Positions 1-6,070 of a stretch of DNA of 12,815 nucleotides are shown here, piece after piece. How positions within the stretch are numbered: position 1 is the stretch's first letter; every line of letters starts with the position of its first letter. The notes under the pieces were generated by a model. It ran no database searches, was not told where the DNA came from, and worked only from the letters and a program-made list of their open reading frames with translations. This DNA is from Candidatus Zixiibacteriota bacterium. Its GTDB lineage: Bacteria > Zixibacteria > MSB-5A5 > SM1-73. Position numbers and translations under genes: made by a program. The stretch lies in the NCBI GenBank assembly GCA_023127875.1, contig JAGMFA010000055.1:1-12815 (forward strand), read 5' to 3'.

Positions 1-1239
1 GATGAGGGACCATACTACCAGTCCCGGAGAACCGAATTTTATGAAAAGTATGCTCAGAAACTTTTGGAAAAGAGGAAAGCATACTTCTGCTTTTGCACTC
101 CCCAAGAGTTGGAGAAGAAAAGGAAACAAGCCATCGCTTCCAAAGTTGACTGGCATTATGACCGGACCTGCCTGAAACTTTCCGATGCCCAAAAAGAGGA
201 GAAGACAAGAAGGGGAGAGCCCAAGGCGATCAGACTTCTGGTACCTGAGGGGGAGACGAGCTTCTCTGATCTGGTATATGGGGAGCTTAAGAGGGATAAC
301 AAAGAAATAGACGATTTAATCATCCTCAGGTCAGATGGGACTCCCACCTACAACTTCGCCTGCGTGGTGGATGACGTGGACATGAAAATCTCACACGTCA
401 TCAGAGGAAATGACCACATATCCAACACCTTCAAACAGATTCTGATCTATAAAGCTCTGGAGTTGAGTCTTCCCCACTTTGCCCATATCCCTCTTATCTT
501 GGGAAAGGACAGAGCCAAGGTCTCCAAAAGGCATGGGGCGGTCTCGGTGATGGAATATGAGAAAAATGGGTTTTTGCCTGAGGCTTTAGTGAATTTCCTG
601 GCTCTTTTGGGCTGGTCACCGAAAGACAACAGAGAGATCCTTTCTGCAGATCAGATGATAGAGTTATTTTCCCTTGAAGGGGTGAATCCCTCAAATCCAG
701 TTTTTGATCCAGAGAAACTTGAATGGATGAATGGGGAGTACATCCGGGCTTGTGACGATGAAAAGCTTCTGGAATTGGTCATCCCTTTCTTGATCAGGGA
801 GAAGTTGATAAATCAAGAAATGGTGAACGAGAAAAGGGATTGGCTTTTGAAATTTGTTTTTTTACTCAAACAAAGATGCAAGACTCTGAAAGATTTTGCC
901 GAAAGAGGCAAATACTTTTTTGCGTTTGACTATCAATACGAGCCAAAAGCCACAAGCAAACATTTCAATTCGGCTGAAGCTGCAGGCAGATTAACTGCTT
1001 TTGTTGATTGCTTGTCTCAGTTAGAGAGCTTCGAAAAGTCAAAAATAGAAGGAGCGCTGCGTGGGCTGGCAGACGAAATGAAGATAAAGCCAGCCCCGTT
1101 GATTCACATGGTTCGTTTGGCCGCAACCGGAACCTCAGCCGGACCGCCGCTTTTCGATCTTTTGGAGCTTCTGGGCAAAGAGAAAGTGGTGAAAAGAATC
1201 CAGAAAGCAATGGAGTTTATTCAAGCGAAATTCAGCTAG
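1..1239 (+). CDS. gltX: Glutamyl-tRNA synthetase, 5' truncated by window edge
   Basis: Class I aminoacyl-tRNA synthetase that charges tRNA-Glu with glutamate (ATP-dependent, cytosolic). The frame is open from base 1, so the gene begins upstream; about 412 residues are visible and, by comparison with the usual 470-490, roughly 70 N-terminal residues with the HIGH motif are missing. Visible landmarks are GPYYQSRR near residue 4, a C-x-C pair (FCFC) with a later Cys that matches the zinc-binding knuckle region, RGNDHISNT near residue 135, and the KMSKS-equivalent KVSKRHG near residue 173. The C-terminal part is the helical anticodon-binding domain. The stop is TAG at 1237-1239. The next gene starts 83 bases downstream with its own strong ribosome site. 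Whether the enzyme is discriminating or also charges tRNA-Gln cannot be decided here. A decayed copy of its last codons lies at 1966-2004. Confidence 0.97.
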   Translation, partial: DEGPYYQSRRTEFYEKYAQKLLEKRKAYFCFCTPQELEKKRKQAIASKVDWHYDRTCLKLSDAQKEEKTRRGEPKAIRLLVPEGETSFSDLVYGELKRDNKEIDDLIILRSDGTPTYNFACVVDDVDMKISHVIRGNDHISNTFKQILIYKALELSLPHFAHIPLILGKDRAKVSKRHGAVSVMEYEKNGFLPEALVNFLALLGWSPKDNREILSADQMIELFSLEGVNPSNPVFDPEKLEWMNGEYIRACDDEKLLELVIPFLIREKLINQEMVNEKRDWLLKFVFLLKQRCKTLKDFAERGKYFFAFDYQYEPKATSKHFNSAEAAGRLTAFVDCLSQLESFEKSKIEGALRGLADEMKIKPAPLIHMVRLAATGTSAGPPLFDLLELLGKEKVVKRIQKAMEFIQAKFS

Positions 1240-1322
1240 TAAGCCAGGAGCCGGAGGCTTATGACATGCGATCTGCAGGCGGTGCATTCAAGTTAACCTT
1301 AATCCTCGGAAAGGAGGGAACG

Positions 1323-1814
1323 ATGGCAAAAAAACTCTGTATACTTTTGGGCCTTGCTGCCTTCATCTCTATTTTGATCTCGATGCCTGTTCAAGCAAAG
1401 AATCGTCCGATTCAGATTGCTTTAGTAACGCCGATTCAGATCTTCCCTGAGGACGACTCCATTACCGGCGTTAGACTTAACCTGCTTTATGGTCGGAATG
1501 TCTCGGTGTCGGGACTGGATTTGGGTTTGGTCAATCATACTACCACCGGCATGTTCAAGGGCTGGCAGCATGGACTGGTGGGCATTGCTGACACCGATTT
1601 CATGGGCTGGCAGGACTGTGCAGTGAATGTCACGAACGGCAGGTTCGAGGGTTTCCAATGGGGGATCGTTAACTACGCCAATGCCATGAGCGGATTCCAG
1701 CTTGGTCTGGTGAATTATGCCCAGACCATGAAAGGCTTGCAGATAGGGTTTGTGAACATTATCCGACAGGGAGGACAATTGCCGGTTTTCCCCATCGTTA
1801 ACTGGTCTTTCTAG
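1323..1814 (+). CDS. Secreted surface-repeat protein (LA_2272-like)
   Basis: A 163-residue exported protein of unknown function. The start at 1323 is chosen because AAAGGAGGG sits just upstream and because it opens a clear signal peptide: MAKK, a hydrophobic stretch to about residue 20, and a likely cleavage after VQA (residue 25). The mature part is built of short glycine-rich repeats with a G-x-x-x-G-[ILV]-V-N core (GLDLGLVNH, GFQWGIVNY, GFQLGLVNY, GLQIGFVNI), spaced about 18-20 residues apart, and ends in FPIVNWSF. I recognise this as resembling the LA_2272-type surface repeat proteins of Leptospira and other diderms. The terminal Phe and alternating pattern suggest an outer-membrane or periplasmic beta structure, which is inference. 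A longer frame reading back into gltX is an overlap artefact. A 14-bp hairpin follows the stop. Confidence 0.85.
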   Translation: MAKKLCILLGLAAFISILISMPVQAKNRPIQIALVTPIQIFPEDDSITGVRLNLLYGRNVSVSGLDLGLVNHTTTGMFKGWQHGLVGIADTDFMGWQDCAVNVTNGRFEGFQWGIVNYANAMSGFQLGLVNYAQTMKGLQIGFVNIIRQGGQLPVFPIVNWSF

Positions 1815-1846
1815 CAATTCTGAGGTCCGCCGTTGCCACCGACTCT

Positions 1847-1877
1847 GTAGGTCAGGAGCCCAAGGTTCCTGACCTAC
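1847..1877 (+). terminator. Hairpin downstream of the surface-repeat gene
   Basis: GTAGGTCAGGA (1847-1857) pairs perfectly with TCCTGACCTAC (1867-1877), and the stem can extend inward by GCC/GGT to leave a three-base CAA loop. It begins 32 bases after the stop codon. There is no long T run after it, so it may stop transcription weakly, protect the 3' end, or be one of the genome's dispersed palindromes. Confidence 0.55.
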
Positions 1878-1885
1878 TTCGTTCT

Positions 1886-1952
1886 GTCATTGTGAGGCAA
1901 CGCCGATGCAATCCCAGAATGCAGATTGGTTCGTCGTCCCGCCGTAGGCAGG
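1886..1952 (+). repeat. Truncated dispersed palindromic repeat
   Basis: The segment GTCATTGTGAGG...GATGCAATCCC...GATTGGTTCGTCG resembles the GTCATTGCGAG / GCAATC / GATTGCTTCGTC intergenic repeat seen in many bacterial genomes. CGATGCAATC (1904-1913) faces GATTGGTTCG (1924-1933), 8 of 10 positions pairing. It runs into a degenerate CCCGCC-GTA-GGCAGG palindrome at 1938-1952. The family assignment is from memory of the motif. Confidence 0.5.
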
Positions 1953-1965
1953 TGATAAAATAAAT

Positions 1966-2004
1966 CAAAAAGCACTCGAGTTCATTCAAGCGAAGTTTAG
2001 TTGA
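1966..2004 (+). pseudogene. Decayed 3' tail of a second gltX copy
   Basis: Read in frame, this segment gives Q-K-A-L-E-F-I-Q-A-K-F-S-stop. The true gltX ends Q-K-A-M-E-F-I-Q-A-K-F-S-stop (1201-1239). Eleven of twelve residues match, yet the codons differ at Q, F, K, F, S and the stop (TAG versus TGA). The differences are therefore almost all synonymous, the mark of sequence that diverged while still coding. Upstream of it the homology ends within a few codons and runs into the dispersed repeat, so only the terminus of the gene survives. Confidence 0.6.
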
Positions 2005-2040
2005 AGCTGAAGTCGACAAAACACATAGAATGATATTACT

Positions 2041-2120
2041 TTCGAGAGTAGGGGACTATTCAATGGTGGGAGGCACACCTTAGATCTGTCTATCGGGGTT
2101 TGAATCCCTATCCTCGGCAG
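2041..2120 (+). pseudogene. tRNA-like remnant with degenerate T-arm and acceptor end
   Basis: A T-arm-like GGGG-TTTGAAT-CCCT (about 2095-2109) is followed by TCCTCGGC, and TCGAG at 2042-2046 can pair with CTCGG at 2113-2117 as an acceptor stem. TCAATGGT (2060-2067) resembles a D-loop. The T-loop lacks the invariant C of TTC, the anticodon stem pairs poorly, and no CCA follows. I read this as a decayed tRNA gene of uncertain identity, possibly one that once followed gltX. Confidence 0.35.
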
Positions 2121-2128
2121 TATGAAGG

Positions 2129-2172
2129 CTCTGCTTCTCGCTCAGTTGATAGAGCACCGTACTGAAAATCCG
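2129..2172 (+). pseudogene. 5' half of a tRNA-Phe gene
   Basis: GCTC-AGTTGATA-GAGC (2140-2154) is a perfect D-arm. It is followed by an anticodon stem-loop with CTGAAAA (2162-2168), i.e. anticodon GAA for phenylalanine. The anticodon stem has two mismatches, and after position 2172 no variable loop, T-arm or acceptor 3' strand is found. The gene therefore stops just past the anticodon loop, a place where tyrosine-recombinase crossovers are known to occur in tRNA genes. Confidence 0.55.
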
Positions 2173-2289
2173 ACCCAGGCATTTTCCCAACTTTTTGTCT
2201 TTCCACGCAATAGTATGTCAGATTTGAAATTACATCAATGTTCTCTTGTATAATTTTGGCTGATTTTTTGGCATTTTGGACTTTTTATA

Positions 2290-2306
2290 GTCACAATTTG
2301 GTCACA
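2290..2306 (+). repeat. GTCACA direct repeat, one helical turn apart
   Basis: GTCACA occurs at 2290-2295 and again at 2301-2306, 11 bases start to start. Short repeats of this kind next to a broken tRNA gene resemble arm-type sites bound by phage or island integrases. No integrase gene is in the window. Confidence 0.35.
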
Positions 2307-2339
2307 GTGAATACAAGCTTCTTGTAAAAGATCCGAAGT

Positions 2340-2377
2340 AGATATCGGATATCTGGAAAGACAAATATCGAGATATT
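2340..2377. promoter_or_regulatory. Two adjacent GATATC palindromes
   Basis: AGATATC-G-GATATCT (2340-2354) and AATATC-GA-GATATT (2364-2377) are both perfect inverted repeats with the same ATATC core, centred about 23 bases apart. This spacing suits two dimer-binding sites on one DNA face. The nearest gene start is 190 bases downstream (2568). The rest of 2378-2507 is AT-rich and shows nothing I can name. Confidence 0.35.
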
Positions 2378-2507
2378 CAAGATAATAGTAGAGCAGTTGG
2401 TGAATTCTTTCAAATCAATTCTCTAATGATAATTAATATACCAATTTCAAAAGAAATCGTGAAGAGAAGCATTTTAAAATGATGGTCATCTGGGTCGAAT
2501 TTTTCCC

Positions 2508-2536
2508 TTGACAGCTGTACCTTTTTTGGGTACAAT
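2508..2536 (+). promoter_or_regulatory. Sigma-70 promoter of the HTH-MNT/HEPN pair
   Basis: Consensus -35 TTGACA (2508-2513), a 17-base spacer, and -10 TACAAT (2531-2536). Transcription should begin near 2543, giving a leader of about 25 bases before the start at 2568. The -10 box lies inside the operator palindrome. Confidence 0.8.
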
Positions 2537-2559
2537 TGTACCCAAATTGGGTACAAAGG
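2525..2559. promoter_or_regulatory. Palindromic operator plus third half-site, overlapping the -10 box
   Basis: A perfect 22-base palindrome at 2525-2546 consists of the half-site TTGGGTACAA (2526-2535) and its complement. The same half-site recurs as a direct repeat at 2547-2556, exactly 21 bases (two helical turns) from the first. The array covers the -10 box, the expected start point and the ribosome site AAAGGAG (2555-2561). The encoded winged-helix protein is the natural binder, so autorepression is likely. Confidence 0.7.
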
Positions 2560-2567
2560 AGTGAGAA

Positions 2568-3149
2568 ATGGAATCTTTATTTCCCGGCACGAGGCGTAAG
2601 GTCCTCTCATTATTTTTCATGCATCCCGACAAGCAGTTCTATTTTCGAGAAGTGCTGAAACTAACAGACACAAAGCAGGGAACCATCCAACGGGAGCTCA
2701 AGTCCCTGACTAAAGCTGGCATACTGGAATTGGAAACCAGAGGGAATCAGACATACTATTCCGTAAACAAGTCCCATCCCATTTATGAAGAACTAAGAAG
2801 AATAGTTTTGAAAACATTCGGGCTAGTGGACGTTTTAAAGCATATCCTCTTTCCTTTCAGGGAAAAAATAGAAGTTGCCACTATTTATGGTTCAATTGCC
2901 AGCGGTGAGGAAACCGCCAAAAGCGATATAGATCTTCTTGTCGTTGGTAAAATAAGTTTTGACAACCTCTCTGCGGCAACCAGTAAAGCCGAAAAGGAAT
3001 TAAAGCGAGAGATCAATCCGACTCTTTACCCGATCAAAGAATTTAAGGAAAAGATAAAACGAAAAAACTACTTTTTAAGATCAGTATTGAAATCCAAGAT
3101 GATATTTCTGATTGGCAACGAAAATGACCTTGCAAGGCTGGCTGAATAA
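2568..3149 (+). CDS. Winged-helix / minimal nucleotidyltransferase (MNT) antitoxin
   Basis: A 193-residue two-domain protein. Residues 1-85 form a winged-helix DNA-binding domain (KQFYFREVLKLTDTKQGTIQRELKSL as helix-turn-helix, then a wing ending TYYSVNK). Residues 100-190 are a minimal nucleotidyltransferase with the classical G-S-x10-D-x-D motif: GS at 108-109 and D120/D122. In HEPN/MNT modules the MNT protein is the antitoxin; MntA of Shewanella AMPylates a tyrosine on its HEPN partner. Here the HEPN gene follows and overlaps by 26 bases, so translation is coupled. The start has AAAGGAG six bases upstream. The fused DNA-binding domain together with the operator at 2525-2559 suggests that the antitoxin also represses its own operon. 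Functional assignment rests on family knowledge. Confidence 0.88.
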   Translation: MESLFPGTRRKVLSLFFMHPDKQFYFREVLKLTDTKQGTIQRELKSLTKAGILELETRGNQTYYSVNKSHPIYEELRRIVLKTFGLVDVLKHILFPFREKIEVATIYGSIASGEETAKSDIDLLVVGKISFDNLSAATSKAEKELKREINPTLYPIKEFKEKIKRKNYFLRSVLKSKMIFLIGNENDLARLAE

Positions 3150-3567
3150 TAAGTGGCTGAAAAGCCACAAAACAAGTGTTGATGAAATCAAGCAGTTATT
3201 TCAGATTGCCAAAAGAGATTTGCATGACGCTGGTGTTTCCGCTATCAGTCCTGATTGGAGACTGACGATGGCATACAACGCTGCTCTGCGGTGCGCCGCC
3301 ATCGCTCTTAATGTCTGCGGATACCGAACTGCAGGAGAAGGGCATCATGAAAGATCGATCGAGTCACTAAAATATACTATCAATGCTGACCCGGACCTGA
3401 TTGACAAGTTCAATCGGTTCAGGAAAAAGAGGCATATCAGTTCCTATGACATGGCTGGCACTGTATCTGAATACGAAGTCGATGAAGCAATCAGATTTGC
3501 TCGGGAACTGTATAAATTAGTCAAAGATTGGCTCAAGAAAAATCACCCTGAATTAGCAGTTGATTGA
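3124..3567 (+). CDS. HEPN-domain toxin partner
   Basis: A 147-residue HEPN-fold protein, probably an RNase-type toxin. I chose ATG 3124; an in-frame TTG at 3112 is possible, and neither has a clear ribosome site, consistent with coupling to the overlapping antitoxin gene. Landmarks are DWRLTMAYNAALRCAAIAL (45-63), a conserved helix of this HEPN subgroup, G-x-G-HH (71-75), and the catalytic-type motif R98-x5-H104 in RFRKKRHISSYD, followed by Tyr108. In MntA/HepT systems the modified tyrosine lies two residues after the His (RX4HXY); here it is four after, so Tyr108 is a candidate only. The C-terminus (EAIRFARELYKLVKDWLKKNHPEL) is an amphipathic helix. A non-toxic accessory role in a mobile element cannot be excluded. 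Confidence 0.85.
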   Translation: MTLQGWLNNKWLKSHKTSVDEIKQLFQIAKRDLHDAGVSAISPDWRLTMAYNAALRCAAIALNVCGYRTAGEGHHERSIESLKYTINADPDLIDKFNRFRKKRHISSYDMAGTVSEYEVDEAIRFARELYKLVKDWLKKNHPELAVD

Positions 3568-3639
3568 TGAATATACGAACATCGTAGAAATTCAGTTAGA
3601 AAAGGTGGCTAAAAAAGCTAAGTTGGGAAAGGTTTTGCT

Positions 3640-3686
3640 GGAGTGTCAAGCCCCGCCAAGTCGGGATCTACGACTTTAGCTTGACC
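3640..3686 (+). repeat. Hairpin repeat, copy 1 (with nested stem)
   Basis: GTCAAGC (3645-3651) pairs with GCTTGAC (3679-3685), and inside it AAGTCG (3658-3663) pairs with CGACTT (3671-3676) around a 7-base loop. Its frame, GGAGTGTC...TTTAGC...GACC, matches the reverse complement of the hairpins at 3720-3743 and 8405-8427, with extra sequence in the loop. Confidence 0.55.
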
Positions 3687-3719
3687 TGAAATCTCCTCAA
3701 AGGCAAAAGATTTTCAGTT

Positions 3720-3755
3720 GGTTCACCTAAAGGCGAACACTCCGAACTCCCTTCT
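3720..3755 (+). repeat. Hairpin repeat, copy 2 (inverted to copy 1)
   Basis: GTTCACC (3721-3727), loop TAAA, GGCGAAC (3732-3738), then ACTCCGAACTCC. The flanking ACTCC-AA-TCC pattern and the TAAA loop are shared with the copy at 8405. It lies in inverted orientation to copy 1, 34 bases away. The rest of 3568-3855 has no gene that I can see; GTTAGA at 3595-3600 resembles a cassette boundary box but is unsupported alone. Confidence 0.5.
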
Positions 3756-3855
3756 CTAAACTAAGTGCCCGTAAGGGGGCTCCCAGCCACGGATCAACCA
3801 GGCGGGTTCGAAGAACTGTTTGACAAGATAGATCTAATTTTCCGGTAGTCTTATT

Positions 3856-4230
3856 ATGAATTCAAAAGATCCAAAATTAACTGCTCTACAATTTAATGAA
3901 TATATTAATAATCAAGACATAAAAAGACTTTCTGATCTAATGACAGAAGACCACACTTTAATCGTTCGTGAAGGAGATGTTGTTAAGGGAAAAGAATCTA
4001 ATACTAAGGGTTGGATTTGGTTTTTCAAAAAGTTTCCTGATTATAAAAATATTTTTACCAGAGTCGAGTCACGAGATAATTTGGTAATTATAATTGGTTA
4101 TGCTAAATGGTCTAAAGAATCTTCAGATGATCATGTAATCTGGACTGCAAAAATTGAAGACAATCTTGTTGCTGAATGGCGTATTTATAAAGATACAGAA
4201 GAAAATAGAAAAAAATTTAATATCATCTAA
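3856..4230 (+). CDS. SnoaL/NTF2-like small protein
   Basis: A 124-residue protein with the profile of the SnoaL-like NTF2 superfamily: an N-terminal helix (TALQFNEYINNQDIKRLSDLMTEDHTLI), a loop with VVKGKE, then beta strands rich in aromatic residues (YKNIFTRVESRDNLVIIIGYAKW, DHVIWTAKIEDNLVAEWRIYKD). Such cone-shaped folds serve as small-molecule isomerases, dehydratases or binding modules; no specific substrate can be read. The gene is much more AT-rich than its neighbours, and the bases before the ATG show no good ribosome site, both suggesting foreign origin. Its stop codon TAA lies inside ATCTAAC, a box that fits an integron attC R'' site, and the IS begins right after it. Confidence 0.75.
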   Translation: MNSKDPKLTALQFNEYINNQDIKRLSDLMTEDHTLIVREGDVVKGKESNTKGWIWFFKKFPDYKNIFTRVESRDNLVIIIGYAKWSKESSDDHVIWTAKIEDNLVAEWRIYKDTEENRKKFNII

Positions 4231-4239
4231 CTCATTTTA

Positions 4240-4260
4240 AACACTTGCCCAAAAAGTGTT
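4240..4260. terminator. Hairpin at left IS end
   Basis: AACACTT (4240-4246) pairs with AAGTGTT (4254-4260) around a 7-base loop, overlapping the proposed left inverted repeat. It could block transcription entering the IS from the SnoaL-like gene or leaving the transposase. No T run follows on the plus strand. Confidence 0.35.
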
Positions 4261-4303
4261 ATTGTCTCCCAACGATTTACGGGCGCACCGAGAGAGTGTG
4301 GCA

Positions 4304-5917
4304 CTACATTTTGTCTCCCGCCAAAGGCGGGATGTCGAAGTACATTCTGCAAATCACCGGTGGAGGTTTAAGACCCACTGCCTGAAAACAACGGTGAGCT
4401 GTCCCTTTAAATTCTGTTCGCATTAAGTAAGTTTTTCCGCTGAATTCTGTCTTTATGGCTCTGAAGGAGCGGAGATCACGAATAACATCGTCCCAAGAAG
4501 GCGGCTTCCCAGTGTTATGCTTCCTTAGATGCTTGCGTAAAGCTATCAAAAGACAGAGAGCCAGATAACTACAAAAAACATGACCTTTGACATGGGACTC
4601 CTTGCGATGGAAGATAGGACGGGTTCCCAAAACATCCTTTAGAGTTCTAAAGGCATTCTCCACCTCCCACAGAGATTTGTAGCTTTTTGCCACCTCCTCG
4701 CAAGGAAGCTGGGTGCTGGTCAACAAAACGAATTTTCCATCGAAACGTTCTTCCCCCTTCAACTTCTTCTCATCTATCTTGACCGCATCCTTCTCTACCT
4801 TCAGGTATCTTCTGTAACCCTTATTGCCAATCAACTCTTTAGCACCACGGCGAAGTTTCTTCTCCAGTTCAGAGAGGATCTTCTCCCTGGTCATTTCATC
4901 TTTTCTGGCCTGCTCCAGATTGACACAAATGATATATCGCCTTCCCTTTAAAAACACTTCTTTTACTCTCAGGTTATCCTCCACTTCTCGATAGCGACCC
5001 CCCCTACACAAAACCCCTTCCCTCACTTCTTTAACATTCCGCAGACGAACTCCCACGATAAAATCCACCCCTTCTTTCTCCAACTCTTCCAAATTGGACT
5101 GGCTCACCATTCCTTTGTCACAAACCAGAATGATTCGCCTTATCTTAAATCGCCCCTTCAGCACTTCCACAATCTGAAGCAAAGCCTTAACATCACTCAT
5201 ATTCCCAGGCCAGTATTCGCAACAAATCGGATCACCTTCTTTTGTCATTACCACTCCCACAATTATTTGCTTCCGATCAGGACGATGATCCTTAGAGTGT
5301 CCATATTGGGCAAAACCCTCTGGTCCCTCCCCTTCAAAATAAATGCTGGTGGTATCAAAAAAGACTAAATCTATGCTATCGTCCAATAAAGTCCGCCTCC
5401 TCAAAAACAAAGCATCCTCTATCTGTTCTTTGAAACCACTAAGATAACCCATGGCTCGGAGGAGATGTTGATATCCTATCTCTACCCCCTCCGGGTCATA
5501 GATGTTATCTAACCATTTACTGGTTTTAAGGTCACTCCCCGGTTCAGTTAATCGGTGAAGAACCGTATAAAAAATGGACCTCTCCACATCAAATTCGCAT
5601 TTGGTCTTTCTCTTCAAATATCGAATAATTTGATCCAGTTCCATCTTTTGCCAAAGCCGACGAAACACCAAAAACGAACCCCACTCCTTATCCCACTCCA
5701 CCCTCTGATTATCCTCTTTGGTACTGGAAATGGCAGCTACATTCTCAGAAAGCCGAGCCAAAGAGGTAGCTATCAAGTCCAAAGCTCCAGTGGCTCTCAG
5801 AATATCCAGCCTTCCCAGATTGGCAATAACCCTCTGTCTCACCTTCTTTCCCTCACGGAAATTCTCCACAATCTGCAAATACTCCCGAGGACCTGATCTC
5901 TTCACTCGCACAAACAT
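4304..5917 (-). CDS. IS1634-family DDE transposase, intact
   Basis: A 537-residue cut-and-paste transposase of the IS4-like superfamily. The catalytic triad can be located: D188 in VFFDTTSIYFEGEG, D267 in ILVCDKGM, and E420 in YKSLWEVENAFRTLK, where E is followed six residues later by K as in the YREK signature (the usual R is replaced by L). The segment between (HRPDRKQIIVGVVMTKEGDPICCEYWPGN-SD) is the characteristic IS1634-type block. The N-terminus (MFVRVKRSGPREYLQIVENFREGKKVRQRVIANLGRL) is the usual start for this family, supporting the ATG at 5917. No frameshift or stop interrupts the gene, so the element may be active. The stop codon falls in the GCACTACATTTTG repeat. Confidence 0.95.
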   Translation of the reverse strand: MFVRVKRSGPREYLQIVENFREGKKVRQRVIANLGRLDILRATGALDLIATSLARLSENVAAISSTKEDNQRVEWDKEWGSFLVFRRLWQKMELDQIIRYLKRKTKCEFDVERSIFYTVLHRLTEPGSDLKTSKWLDNIYDPEGVEIGYQHLLRAMGYLSGFKEQIEDALFLRRRTLLDDSIDLVFFDTTSIYFEGEGPEGFAQYGHSKDHRPDRKQIIVGVVMTKEGDPICCEYWPGNMSDVKALLQIVEVLKGRFKIRRIILVCDKGMVSQSNLEELEKEGVDFIVGVRLRNVKEVREGVLCRGGRYREVEDNLRVKEVFLKGRRYIICVNLEQARKDEMTREKILSELEKKLRRGAKELIGNKGYRRYLKVEKDAVKIDEKKLKGEERFDGKFVLLTSTQLPCEEVAKSYKSLWEVENAFRTLKDVLGTRPIFHRKESHVKGHVFCSYLALCLLIALRKHLRKHNTGKPPSWDDVIRDLRSFRAIKTEFSGKTYLMRTEFKGTAHRCFQAVGLKPPPVICRMYFDIPPLAGDKM

Positions 5918-5926
5918 GACACCACA

Positions 5927-5955
5927 ATATTAAATATAATCCTCAACTTTGTCAA
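5927..5955 (-). promoter_or_regulatory. Transposase promoter, nearly leaderless
   Basis: On the minus strand -35 TTGACA (5955-5950) and -10 TAATAT (5932-5927) are separated by 17 bases. The predicted start point is only a few bases before the ATG at 5917, leaving no room for a ribosome site, so translation is probably leaderless or very weak. Confidence 0.65.
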
Positions 5956-6070
5956 GAAAAATCAGATCAATACACGAAAAAAGTGCACTACATTTTGCTA
6001 AATCCAAAAATCAAATCCTTATTTTATACGGGTTTAAGACCGCTTTTCATGCTCCAACTGTTTAAAATGG

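Noticed and set aside
1008..1322. Long upstream extension of the surface-repeat gene overlapping gltX
   Set aside because: It overlaps the conserved gltX C-terminus in another frame, while the internal start at 1323 has a strong ribosome site and a signal peptide.
2290..2377. CRISPR array
   Set aside because: The repeats are only 6-7 bases and palindromic, with no regular spacer-sized units and no cas gene.
4295..4313. TGGCAC-TACAT-TTTG as a sigma-54 promoter
   Set aside because: The -12 GC is absent and the site faces away from any suitable gene; it is part of the IS subterminal repeat.
4301..5997. GCACTACATTTTG copies as IS ends or target duplication
   Set aside because: They are in direct, not inverted, orientation, and the first contains the transposase stop codon; 13 bases is too long for the family's usual target duplication.
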